Shown here in pieces: positions 26,559 through 34,842 of a stretch of DNA of 64,000 nucleotides. Under the pieces are notes generated by a model. It was given only the letters and a program-made list of their open reading frames with translations, ran no database searches and was not told the DNA's origin. Location of the stretch: assembly GCA_041391505.1 (NCBI GenBank), contig JAWKNW010000011.1, positions 1 through 64,000 on the forward strand, given 5' to 3'. Within the stretch, counting starts at the first letter, position 1. Each line of letters begins with the position of its first letter. Both the position numbers and the translations under genes were made by a program. The stretch comes from Rhodothermales bacterium. GTDB lineage: Bacteria > Bacteroidota > Rhodothermia > Rhodothermales > JAHQVL01.

Positions 26559-26963
26559 TCAAACGAAACCGATCCAGGCCCGAATGAGCTCGGAAAACGC
26601 GTCTTCCCGGGCCTGGATATCGGCAAGATCCCGAAACGTCACCGACGCCCGATCTTTCCCGAGCCACGTCAGCAGGCCGGCCGGATCGGCGATCGTGATG
26701 CCCGGCTGCTCGCGCACCCTGGCCCCGAGATGCAGGATGAGCTGCACGCCGGTCTTCGCCCGAAGATGCACCGTCGCGAACCACTCCGTCGTCCGGAAGC
26801 TCAGGGAATTCCATTTGACGCCGTCCGAGATCGACGCGTCGGCATCCAGGATGAGCCGGCGCAGCGCCAGGATGTCCGCCTTGCGGGGATGATCGAGTTG
26901 CGCCAGGAAGGCGTCGAGGCTTTCTGATTTCACCGTTCGGATAGCTTTTTGATCATACAGCAC
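26559..26963 (-). CDS. DUF1801 domain protein
   Basis: The small protein (up to 134 residues) has the DUF1801 pattern: an N-terminal helix SLDAFLAQLDHPRKADILALRRLIL, then KWNSLSFRTTEWFATVHL and a C-terminal helix. DUF1801 proteins have a YdhG-like fold and are of unknown function. The start is a GTG at 26963, three bases from the stop of the upstream VIT1-like gene; a GTG ten codons in (26933) fits the family's usual start better. It is probably co-transcribed with the upstream membrane protein. Confidence 0.75.
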   Translation of the reverse strand: MLYDQKAIRTVKSESLDAFLAQLDHPRKADILALRRLILDADASISDGVKWNSLSFRTTEWFATVHLRAKTGVQLILHLGARVREQPGITIADPAGLLTWLGKDRASVTFRDLADIQAREDAFSELIRAWIGFV

Positions 26964-26965
26964 CT

Positions 26966-27655
26966 TTACGCCGCCACGCCGAACAGCGCGCCCACGCCGG
27001 CGGTCAGCGCCATCGCGAGCGCGCCCCAGAAGGTCACGCGCAACGCCGCGACCCCCATCGAGGCGCCGCCGGCGCCGCCTGAAACCGCGCCCAGCAAGGC
27101 CAACGACAGCAGCGAACTCAAACCCACCGCCCAGAGCAGCGCCGGCGCCGGGGATAGTGCGGCGACGAGGAGCGGCAGGGCCGCACCCACCGCGAACGTG
27201 CCGGCCGAGGCCAGCGCGGCCTGCACGGGTTTCGCCGTCAGCGTCTCGGAGATGCCGAGTTCGTCGCGCGCGTGCGCGCCGAGCGCGTCGTGCGCCATCA
27301 GCTGATCGGCCACCTGGCCCGCAAGCGCCGGGTCCAGGCCGCGCTCGACGTAGATCGCCGTCAACTCATCCCGCTCGAACACAGGATCCTCGGCCAGCTC
27401 GCGGCGCTCCTTGTCGAGATCGGCGCGCTCCGTATCGGCCTGCGAGCTCACGGAGACATATTCTCCCGCCGCCATCGACATCGCGCCCGCGACGAGGCCG
27501 GCGACGCCCGCGACGAGCACGCTCTCCGAAGAAGCATTCGACGCCGCAACGCCCAGCACGAGGCTGGCGGTCGAGACAATGCCGTCGTTCGCGCCGAGGA
27601 CGGCGGCGCGCAGCCATCCGATGCGATGGGTTCGATGTCGTTCGAGGTGGGGCAT
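26966..27655 (-). CDS. VIT1/CCC1-family metal transporter
   Basis: The 229-residue protein has the VIT1/CCC1 layout: WLRAAVLGANDGIVSTASLVLGV in TM1, then AGAMSMAAGEYVSVSSQADTERADLDKERREL, in which the conserved Glu/Met residues and the charged cytoplasmic helix form the metal-binding region, and three C-terminal hydrophobic segments. The family moves Fe2+ or Mn2+ out of the cytosol. Two bases separate it from the DUF1801 gene. A start at 27655 (MPHLERHRTHRIGW) is normal for bacterial members. Confidence 0.9.
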   Translation of the reverse strand: MPHLERHRTHRIGWLRAAVLGANDGIVSTASLVLGVAASNASSESVLVAGVAGLVAGAMSMAAGEYVSVSSQADTERADLDKERRELAEDPVFERDELTAIYVERGLDPALAGQVADQLMAHDALGAHARDELGISETLTAKPVQAALASAGTFAVGAALPLLVAALSPAPALLWAVGLSSLLSLALLGAVSGGAGGASMGVAALRVTFWGALAMALTAGVGALFGVAA

Positions 27656-27681
27656 GGATGCAGAGTCTGGTTGGGGTCCGA

Positions 27682-29595
27682 TTATCTCACCCGGACAACC
27701 ACCCGGCTGCGCACCTCGCCGCCGGCATCGAGCCGGAGCACATAGGCGCCGGCCGGCAAGGCCGACGCATCCAGCGACGCCTCGTAGATCCCTGGGGCCA
27801 GGAAGGCGTCGTGGAGCACGGCCACTTCGCGGCCGAGCAGGTCATACACCGCCAGCCGGGCGGGACCGAATGCCGCGTGGGCGAACCGGATCGTGGCCGC
27901 GTCGCGAAAGGGGTTCGGGTAACTTTCCGTCAGGGCCGGCCCCGCTGGCAGCGCATCCGAAAGCTGGATGGCGTCCGGAAGCTCGACGATACGCGCCATG
28001 GCGGCGTAGGCGTCGATCTTCCCGTAGCCGAACCGGGGATTCGGGGTGTCGCCGGTGAAGGCGTCGTCGCGGGCCGACTGCTGGAGGGTGGCGCGGGCAT
28101 CGAGGGCGCTCAGCAGCGGGTCCGCCTGGAGCAGCAGCGCCACGATGCCGGCGGTCACCGGCGCCGCGGCCGTCACGCCGCGGTGGATGCCATACATCCC
28201 GCCGGCCCCGTCGTCCAGCACGACCCGGCTTCGGTCCGCCGCATACACCGAGCGGGGCGCATACGGCGCCACGAGCACATCCCCCGGTACGCCGACCGAG
28301 ATCCCGTAGCGGCCGTCGACCGTCGGGCCAACGCCGCTGCCGGCCCAGAGGTCGCCGAGGTCACCCGCATCGCCCGCGTCGTGCGCGACGCCGTCGACAT
28401 CGGTCCAGCCCTCCCGCAGCACGTAGGCGCCGGGGGTGATGCTGGTCTGGGAGCTGGCCATATCCCACACCGTGTAGCCCGGGACGGCCAGGGAGGCGAA
28501 GAAGTTGCCGGCGCCGTCCGAAAGCCGCGCGGGTTCGAGGAAGGCGTCGAACCGGCCGTCAAGACCGATGGTGCGGGTCAACCGGACCGTATAGTCGCCC
28601 GGGGTGGCGAAGTCGATCGCGATCTCCCGGCGCTGGCTGCCGGCTTCCCAGAAATCGACGTTCGCGCCGTTGTGGAAATAGGTGAAGCCGGCCTCCTGCC
28701 GTTCGTCCTGCTCACCGTTGTTCTGGGGAGCCGGGTACGGACCGAAGGTGCCGTCCGGCGCGACCACCGTGACGTCGAACCGGTCCCCACCGCTGTACCA
28801 CAGTTCCAGGCGGAGCGCATCCGGCTCGCCCTTGTGGATGAGCAGGTCGACGGACGCGTCGCGGGGGACGAAGCCGGCCGCGTGGTTGGCCGTGCCGCCG
28901 GCGTCGCTGGAGCCGCTGACAAAGACGCGCCCGGGGAAGGCGTCCCCGAAGCGGGCGTCGACGGCGCGCGCCCAGGCGGTCGTCCCGTCGGGCACGCCGC
29001 CGATCCGGTCGATGTTGGCGAGCGCCACAAAGGGCAGCCCTTCTTCAGCGGCTTTCTGGATGACAAAATCCAGCGCCGCCTCGATGTCGCGCACGCCGGC
29101 CTCCGGCTCGGCGGGCTCGTCGCCATGCGCCGGCGCGCCGCCCACGAGTTTGACGACGATGAGTTCGGCATCGGGCGCCATGCCCGCATAGAGCCCGCCG
29201 CTCGCAAGTCCGTTGCCGGCCGCCAGACCGGCCGCCGCGGTGCCCTGCCCGCCCGCGTCGCGCGCGGCGAGCCGGACGCCCGAGGCGAGCGCTGCCTCGA
29301 TCTGGGCGCGGGAGTAGATGGTGCCCAGGCCGAAAAGGTTTTCCGGCGCGCCGGCGCCGGCGTCGTCCGTCATGTCGTACAGATACAGGATGCGGCTGGT
29401 GCCGTCGGCGCGGCGGAAGTCGGGATGCGCGTAGTCGATGCCGCTGCCGAGCACGGCGACGATCACGCCCTGCCCGGTGTAGCCCATCGCATGGAGGCGG
29501 TCTACGCGGGTTTCCGAGCGCACCTTATCGTCGGCCCGCGCCGGCGCATACGTCAGCGTCAGGAGCACGACGAGGATGATAAACCGTTCGAACAT
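27682..29595 (-). CDS. Subtilase-like secreted protein lacking catalytic residues, with sorting domain
   Basis: The 637-residue protein has a signal peptide (to about residue 22) and an S8 fold, but none of the three catalytic residues is canonical. The Asp block reads AVLGSGIDYAHPDF (Gly for Asp), the His block GGQGTAAAGLAAGNG (Gln for His), and the Ser block GVTAAAPVTAGIVALL (Thr for Ser). A long insert (about residues 230-420) holds PPC-like beta repeats. The C-terminus has SYPNPF followed by VYDLLGREVA and a strand-rich end, a type IX-like sorting domain. It is probably a surface binding or scaffold protein rather than a protease. No frameshift is visible, so this is a conserved-looking pseudoenzyme. 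Confidence 0.82.
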   Translation of the reverse strand: MFERFIILVVLLTLTYAPARADDKVRSETRVDRLHAMGYTGQGVIVAVLGSGIDYAHPDFRRADGTSRILYLYDMTDDAGAGAPENLFGLGTIYSRAQIEAALASGVRLAARDAGGQGTAAAGLAAGNGLASGGLYAGMAPDAELIVVKLVGGAPAHGDEPAEPEAGVRDIEAALDFVIQKAAEEGLPFVALANIDRIGGVPDGTTAWARAVDARFGDAFPGRVFVSGSSDAGGTANHAAGFVPRDASVDLLIHKGEPDALRLELWYSGGDRFDVTVVAPDGTFGPYPAPQNNGEQDERQEAGFTYFHNGANVDFWEAGSQRREIAIDFATPGDYTVRLTRTIGLDGRFDAFLEPARLSDGAGNFFASLAVPGYTVWDMASSQTSITPGAYVLREGWTDVDGVAHDAGDAGDLGDLWAGSGVGPTVDGRYGISVGVPGDVLVAPYAPRSVYAADRSRVVLDDGAGGMYGIHRGVTAAAPVTAGIVALLLQADPLLSALDARATLQQSARDDAFTGDTPNPRFGYGKIDAYAAMARIVELPDAIQLSDALPAGPALTESYPNPFRDAATIRFAHAAFGPARLAVYDLLGREVAVLHDAFLAPGIYEASLDASALPAGAYVLRLDAGGEVRSRVVVRVR

Positions 29596-29777
29596 ACCGA
29601 TCGCGGAAAGGCGGGCAACATGATGAGCGAGATGGCGGCAAACGGACCGCCCGCGTTGGAAGGCGTATCGGAAGATAGTACATTGCGCGATATAAACGCC
29701 TGCCGGTCAACGCGCCCTGCCCCCAACTTTCTCCGCAGCCTACCGTACGCACCGTCACCTCTTCTTTTGACACAACC

Positions 29778-30296
29778 ATGAGCACACCCATGATGACGCG
29801 CCGCGAAGCCAAAGGCCTCCTCGCCAGTTTCAAGGATCGGAAACACGAAGAAGCCCGCTTTTATTTCCATCTGGCCGCGTTCTTCGCCGTGAACGTGTTC
29901 GCGATCACGCTCAACATCACGGAGGCCCAGAATGCCGGCCCGATCTTCCTTCCCCCGCTCGTCCTAACCGGAAGCCTCCTGTTCGCGCACGCGCGGCGCG
30001 TGTTCGGCTGGAAGGGCAAAAAGACGAAAGCCTGGGAAGAGCGGATGATCTACGAGTTGATGAATGGCGAGGAGATGCCGGAGGAGCAGTTCACGCTGAT
30101 TCAGGCCATCGAAAAGCTCAAGTCGCCGGCGGGCGCCGGGCCCGTCAAGGAGACCGAGGCGTCCCAGCAGCTGCAGAAACGCATCGAACACCTGGAGGCG
30201 ATCATCGCGAGCGAACAGTGGGATCAGTCGTCGATGGACGAACTCCGGGTAGATCCCCACGAGACCCGCCAGCGCACTGCCGTTCGGCCGTCCTGA
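29778..30296 (+). CDS. 2TM domain protein
   Basis: The 172-residue protein has two hydrophobic segments (about 28-45 and 54-70), flanked by RREAKGLLASFKDRKHEEARFYFHL and by RRVFGWKGKKTKAWEERMI, a pattern of the 2TM family (PF13239) often found near histidine kinases in Bacteroidota. The rest is a charged tail with a predicted coiled-coil (LQKRIEHLEAII). The function is unknown; it may help a membrane signalling complex. It is divergent from the subtilase-like gene with 180 bases between them. Confidence 0.7.
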   Translation: MSTPMMTRREAKGLLASFKDRKHEEARFYFHLAAFFAVNVFAITLNITEAQNAGPIFLPPLVLTGSLLFAHARRVFGWKGKKTKAWEERMIYELMNGEEMPEEQFTLIQAIEKLKSPAGAGPVKETEASQQLQKRIEHLEAIIASEQWDQSSMDELRVDPHETRQRTAVRPS

Positions 30297-30427
30297 GGCC
30301 CGCCGCGGCGATATTTCTGCGCGCCAGAAACTTCGCCAAAACGCCGTGTTAAACCCCCTCGATGAGCGACACGCACGCCGCTCGTCGCTGCGTCTTGCCG
30401 GCGCCTGCACAGGCCGGAGGTCGTCAC

Positions 30428-30856
30428 ATGGCATCACGGGTTTACGCGTCCCTCCTCCTCGCGCGCTCCACGGGAGCGTGCCTCCTCCTCGCGATCGTCG
30501 GGGTCGCCCTGCTCGGGTGCGCCGGTTACAGCTCCATGTACAGCTCCATGTACAGCTCCGCGTACAGCTCGGTCGCCGAGCCGCAGGGCGGGGCCGTTGC
30601 GCACGTGCACTCCCCCACCGCCCCCGTCGCCCACCCGACCTGGCGCCCCCTGCAGGACGACACGTCGTCCTCCGGGTCCGAAGAAAAGCGCGTCGAATCC
30701 ACCTCCTACCGCACCCGGCCTGACCTGGCGTGGCATCCGTCGCTCGCGCAGCGCATCGCCCGTCTGACCGCCGCGCGCGCCAGCGACGACGCGCATGTCG
30801 GCCTCGTGGAAGCCGTCCTCTCGCTCCACCGTCTCCTGCACATCTACCGGATATAG
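30428..30856 (+). CDS. Putative lipoprotein with YSSM repeats
   Basis: With the start at ATG 30428 the protein has 142 residues and a lipoprotein signal ending in LLGC (Cys31). Directly after it comes a YSSM-YSSM-YSSA-YSSV repeat. The remainder is Ser/Glu-rich and then helical (LAQRIARLTAARASDDAHVGLVEAVLSLHRLL). I do not recognise a family. An upstream ATG at 30362 would add a positively charged extension that does not look like a signal. It precedes the symporter gene by about 160 bases. Confidence 0.55.
   Translation: MASRVYASLLLARSTGACLLLAIVGVALLGCAGYSSMYSSMYSSAYSSVAEPQGGAVAHVHSPTAPVAHPTWRPLQDDTSSSGSEEKRVESTSYRTRPDLAWHPSLAQRIARLTAARASDDAHVGLVEAVLSLHRLLHIYRI
30527..30574 (+). repeat. Four tandem 12-bp repeats (TACAGCTCCATG)
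   Basis: Two exact copies and two variants of a 12-base unit encode the YSS(M/A/V) repeats just after the lipobox Cys of the lipoprotein. Being a multiple of three, the unit can expand or contract without a frameshift and may give length variation in the exposed N-terminus. Confidence 0.8.
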
Positions 30857-31013
30857 CGGGCCGCCGCCGTCGTGCGGCCGGCCGATACCGTTCGCTCGCG
30901 CCTGTCCGGCGGTCACGACCTCCAATCCGTTCCTCAGCGCACCCCCACGGTTCGAGACAGGGGGCAGTCTGCGCTGTCCACGCCCCTCCCGGTTCCATTT
31001 TCTGCGCCTACGT

Positions 31014-32654
31014 ATGTCAACCCTATCCCATTCCTCGCACGAAGCCTGGGGCTCGCGCATCGGCCTCATTCTGGCCATGGCCGGCAACGCGGTCGGCCTC
31101 GGCAACTTCCTCCGCTTCCCGACGCAGGCCGCCAACCACGGTGGCGGCTCGTTCATGATCACCTATTTCGTCGCGCTGCTGCTCCTCGGCATCCCGCTGA
31201 TGTGGATCGAGTGGGGCGTGGGCCGGCATGCCGGCCGGTTTCGCAAGGGACATGTCCCGGGCATGTTCGCCGCGTTGTGGAAACATCCGGCGGCGAAATA
31301 CCTCGGCGTGGTCGGGCTCGCCGTCCCGCTCCTCGTCCTGACCTACTACACCTACATCGAAAGCTGGACGCTCGCCTACACGTTTTTTTCGGTGACGAAA
31401 AGCTACTGGGGGCTGGAGACGCAGGAGGCGATGGTCGGCTTCCTGCATGGATTCCAGGCCTTCGGGACGACGGGCCTCGCCGGCATGTGGAAGCCGCTGG
31501 TGTTCTTCGGGATCACGCTGGGCGTCAACGTCTGGGTCGTGTCGAAGGGCATCGCCGGCGGCATCGAGCGGCTCGCCCGGATCGGCATGCCCATCCTGTT
31601 CGTTTTCGCGGCCATCCTGGCGGCGGTCGTGCTGTTCCTCCCGGCGCGCCCGGGCATCGGCGCGACGCCGGCGGACGGCCTGGCCTTCATCTACAACCCG
31701 GATCTCTCGGGCCTCGGCGACGCCGGCGTCTGGCTCGCCTCGGCGGGGCAGATCTTTTTCACGCTCTCCGTGGGCATGGGCACCCTCCAGGCCTACGCCT
31801 CCTACCTGAGCCGGAAGGACGACCTCATCCTCTCCGGACTGGCCACGGCGGCGACCAACGAGACGGCCGAAGTCATCCTCGGCGGGACGATCGCCATCCC
31901 CGCCGCAGTCGTATTCTTCGGGGTCACCGGGGTCACCCAGATCGCCGCCTCCGGCTCGTTCGACCTCGGCTTCGCCACCATGCCCGTCGTCTTCCAGCAG
32001 CTCCCGATGGGTCCGCTGCTCGGGTTCATGTGGTTCGGCCTGCTGTTTTTCGCCGGCATCACGTCGTCCGTCGCCATGGCCACTCCGGTGCTCGCCTTCT
32101 TCCGCGAGGAATTCGGTTTCAAGCGCGAACACGTGGCCTGGGGGCTCGGCGCCGTCGTCCTCGCCTTCGGGCTCTGCCACATCCGGTGGCTCGAATACGG
32201 CTTCCTGGATGAGTGGGATTACTGGGCCGGCACCTTCGGCCTGTCGCTCTTCGCCGTCATCGAGGTCGTGCTCTACATGTGGGTGTTCAAGCCCGACAAC
32301 GCGTGGCGCGACCTCCACGAGGGTGCGGATGTGCGGCTGCCGGGCATCTTCAAGTTGATCATGACCTATGTCACGCCGGCCTACTTGATCGCCATTTTCC
32401 TGTGGTGGGGCATCACCGAGGCGTGGCCCATCCTGTCGCTCGCCAGGGACCCCAACGGCGCCCCGTACGCGCCCGAGGCGATGCCCTACGTGACGGCCTC
32501 GCGCGCCCTGCTCGTCGCCATCGTCCTGGTTTTCCTCCTCCTGATCCGCGTCGCCTGGCGGCGCCATCGCTACGACGACCGCGCCGGCTTCCGTGAAGCG
32601 GAAGAAGCGCCTGTCGTGCAGCACCCTGCCCCCCTGAACGAGGTATCGCCATGA
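31014..32654 (+). CDS. Sodium-dependent neurotransmitter/amino-acid symporter (NSS/SNF)
   Basis: The 546-residue protein has twelve predicted membrane segments. TM1 carries the NSS fingerprint (GLILAMAGNAVGLGNFLRFP) with unwound Gly-rich substrate and Na+ site, and TM6-TM8 hold SAGQIFFTLSVGMG and ATNETAEVILGG. The start at 31014 was taken because MSTLSHSSHEAWGSRIG directly precedes TM1. The stop overlaps a tiny downstream gene (ATGA) that looks like the MetS small subunit; in Corynebacterium the MetPS pair takes up methionine and alanine. An amino acid is the likely cargo. Confidence 0.92.
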   Translation: MSTLSHSSHEAWGSRIGLILAMAGNAVGLGNFLRFPTQAANHGGGSFMITYFVALLLLGIPLMWIEWGVGRHAGRFRKGHVPGMFAALWKHPAAKYLGVVGLAVPLLVLTYYTYIESWTLAYTFFSVTKSYWGLETQEAMVGFLHGFQAFGTTGLAGMWKPLVFFGITLGVNVWVVSKGIAGGIERLARIGMPILFVFAAILAAVVLFLPARPGIGATPADGLAFIYNPDLSGLGDAGVWLASAGQIFFTLSVGMGTLQAYASYLSRKDDLILSGLATAATNETAEVILGGTIAIPAAVVFFGVTGVTQIAASGSFDLGFATMPVVFQQLPMGPLLGFMWFGLLFFAGITSSVAMATPVLAFFREEFGFKREHVAWGLGAVVLAFGLCHIRWLEYGFLDEWDYWAGTFGLSLFAVIEVVLYMWVFKPDNAWRDLHEGADVRLPGIFKLIMTYVTPAYLIAIFLWWGITEAWPILSLARDPNGAPYAPEAMPYVTASRALLVAIVLVFLLLIRVAWRRHRYDDRAGFREAEEAPVVQHPAPLNEVSP

Positions 32655-32752
32655 CCCTGCCCTCCTTCGCCTTCATGTTCCTGAGCTGGATGCTCGTGAT
32701 CGCCCTGACGGTCTGGTCTTTCGGGAAGATCTTCCGGAAGCGAAAGGTCTGA
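32651..32752 (+). CDS. MetS-like small subunit of NSS transporter
   Basis: A 33-codon gene starts at an ATG overlapping the symporter stop (ATGA). The product is a single membrane helix (FAFMFLSWMLVIALTVWSFG) with a basic cytoplasmic end (KIFRKRKV). Size, topology and coupling match the MetS family, the small partner needed for activity of MetP-type symporters. It is so short that it is easily missed. The gene ends 26 bases before the SLC13 permease gene. Confidence 0.8.
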   Translation: MTLPSFAFMFLSWMLVIALTVWSFGKIFRKRKV

Positions 32753-32778
32753 GCCCATCGGATTCAACGAGGACATCC

Positions 32779-34560
32779 ATGCCAATCGACGCGGTAGTAA
32801 CCGCCGTAATCCTTGCCGTGATGGTGGCCGGACTCCTGCGCGAGTGGCTCCGCACCGAGTTCATGATGCTGGCGAGCGTGGGGCTCCTGCTGCTTGCCGG
32901 CGTGCTCACGCCGGAAACGGCGTTCGCCGGCTTCTCCAACGCGGCCTGCATCACCATCGCGTCGCTACTCGTCATCGCCGCCGGCGTGCAGCACACCGAG
33001 GCGTTGAGCGTGGTCGATCGCTTCCTGCCCGAAAAACGCGGCAGCGGCTTTACGCTCACGCTCCGCCTGATGCTCCCCGTCGCCCTGCTGTCGTCCGTCG
33101 TGAACAACACGCCGCTCGTGGCGATGCTCATCCCCGCCCTCCAGCGCTGGACGGCGAAGATGCAGATCCCGGCCTCGCGCGTGCTGCTGCCGCTGTCGTA
33201 CGCGGCGGTGCTCGGGGGGACGATCACGCTGATGGGGACGTCCACCAACCTCGTCATCTCGGGGCTGTACCTCGAGGCGACGGGCGCCCCGCTGTCGTTT
33301 TTCGATCAGACGGGCGTCGGCCTCCCGGTGGCGCTGGTCGCCATCCTCTATTTCGCGCTGATCGGCCATCGCTTCCTGCCGGACACGGTGCGTTCCGAGG
33401 GCGCGTTCGCCTTTACGGAGGAGCGGACGGAAGAATACCAGTTCGACGTGCGCCTCCCCGGCGACTCGGTGCTGGATGGCAAGACCATCGAGGAGGCCGG
33501 CCTCCGCGCGCTCGGCGACGCCTTCCTGAGCCACATCCATCGGGATGGCCACCTGATCGGCATGGTGTCGCCGGCCGAGCCGCTGCGAGCCGGCGACGTG
33601 CTGACGTTCGTGGGCCGGCACGCCGCGCTGGATCGCCTCCTCCAGATGCCGGGCATCGGCCGCGCGATCCCGCGTGTCGACGACGCGCACGATGCACAGC
33701 TCCCGCTGTTCGAGGCGGTCATCGCCGCCTCGTCATCCCTCGTCGGCAAAACGATCCGCGACGTGCAGTTCAGGGACCGGTTCCAGGGGGTGGTCCTGGC
33801 CATCTTCCGGAAAAACGAACGCGTGCTCGCATCCCTTGGCCGCATCGAGCTGCGCCCGGGCGACCTGCTCCTCATCGAGGCGCTGCCGGGGTTCGACCGG
33901 CGCTCGAACCTGCTGCGGGACGACTTCTACCTGGTGGCGCCCTGCCGGCGGGAGAAAAAAAAGCCCCCTCGCGAGAAGGCCTCGCTGGCCCTGGCGCTCT
34001 TCGCGGGGATGGTCGTCACCGCAGCGCTGGGCTGGCTCCCGCTGGTGACGGCCGCGTTCCTGGCCGCGCTGATGATGATGCTCACCGGATGCGTCCCGCT
34101 CGCCGAGTTGCGGTACCGGATCGACACCGGGCTGATCCTGATGATCGGCGCCTCGCTGGCCGTCGGCGAGGCCGTCCGGTCGTCCGGTCTCGGGGCGATG
34201 GCGGCCGAAGGCGTCGTCGCGCTCACCGCCGGCCAGAGCGCGTTCTGGTCCCTCTGCATCCTCTACGGCGCCACCATGATCCTCACGGAGCTGCTGTCCA
34301 ACAATGCCGTGGGGGCGTTGATGCTGCCCGTAGCGATGGACGTGGCGCACCGGGTCGACGCGGACCCGCTGCCCTTCGCGGTCGCCATCGCCCTCGCGGC
34401 GTCCCTCGCGTTCGCGACGCCGTTCGGGTACCAGACCAACCTGATGGTGATGTCCGCCGGCGGATACCGGACGAAGGACTACCTGCGGTCCGGCCTCCCC
34501 CTCAACGCCATCACCATGACCACGGCGCTCGGCATGATCTGGTGGATCTGGCTGCGATAA
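32779..34560 (+). CDS. SLC13/DASS-type anion permease with two TrkA-C domains
   Basis: The 593-residue protein has an ArsB/NhaD-type scaffold of two inverted membrane halves: NNTPLVAMLIP and GTSTNLVISGLYLE in the first, LLSNNAVGALMLPVAM and FATPFGYQTNLMVMSAGGY in the second, which are the hairpin motifs that bind Na+ and dicarboxylate or sulfate. Between them (about residues 210-385) are two TrkA-C (RCK_C) domains (LPGDSVLDGKTIEEAG and SSLVGKTIRDVQF), a layout common in bacterial sulfate or citrate permeases. It follows the MetS-like gene by 26 bases, so an operon is likely. Confidence 0.9.
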   Translation: MPIDAVVTAVILAVMVAGLLREWLRTEFMMLASVGLLLLAGVLTPETAFAGFSNAACITIASLLVIAAGVQHTEALSVVDRFLPEKRGSGFTLTLRLMLPVALLSSVVNNTPLVAMLIPALQRWTAKMQIPASRVLLPLSYAAVLGGTITLMGTSTNLVISGLYLEATGAPLSFFDQTGVGLPVALVAILYFALIGHRFLPDTVRSEGAFAFTEERTEEYQFDVRLPGDSVLDGKTIEEAGLRALGDAFLSHIHRDGHLIGMVSPAEPLRAGDVLTFVGRHAALDRLLQMPGIGRAIPRVDDAHDAQLPLFEAVIAASSSLVGKTIRDVQFRDRFQGVVLAIFRKNERVLASLGRIELRPGDLLLIEALPGFDRRSNLLRDDFYLVAPCRREKKKPPREKASLALALFAGMVVTAALGWLPLVTAAFLAALMMMLTGCVPLAELRYRIDTGLILMIGASLAVGEAVRSSGLGAMAAEGVVALTAGQSAFWSLCILYGATMILTELLSNNAVGALMLPVAMDVAHRVDADPLPFAVAIALAASLAFATPFGYQTNLMVMSAGGYRTKDYLRSGLPLNAITMTTALGMIWWIWLR

Positions 34561-34842
34561 AACGCGCGCCTCCCTGCGTCCGTAGCGATCCACCGCGTGA
34601 AGGGTTGGGATTCAGTCGGCCGTCCGTGGGCCACGAGGACGGGCCGGCTCGTGAACCGATCGCCGAGACGGTGAGCCGCCGACATGTGGCGCGAAGCTAG
34701 AGCAGGCGAAAGATCGGGAGAGCAACGTGGCCTCGTCGACAAGAAATCTCACGGTCGGACCGATCTCAAAGTCCACGCCTGCTGACATTGCGAGCCCGTG
34801 GTTGTATGTTCTGGAACCCCTTTCCCAAGTCGTCCGACGACC

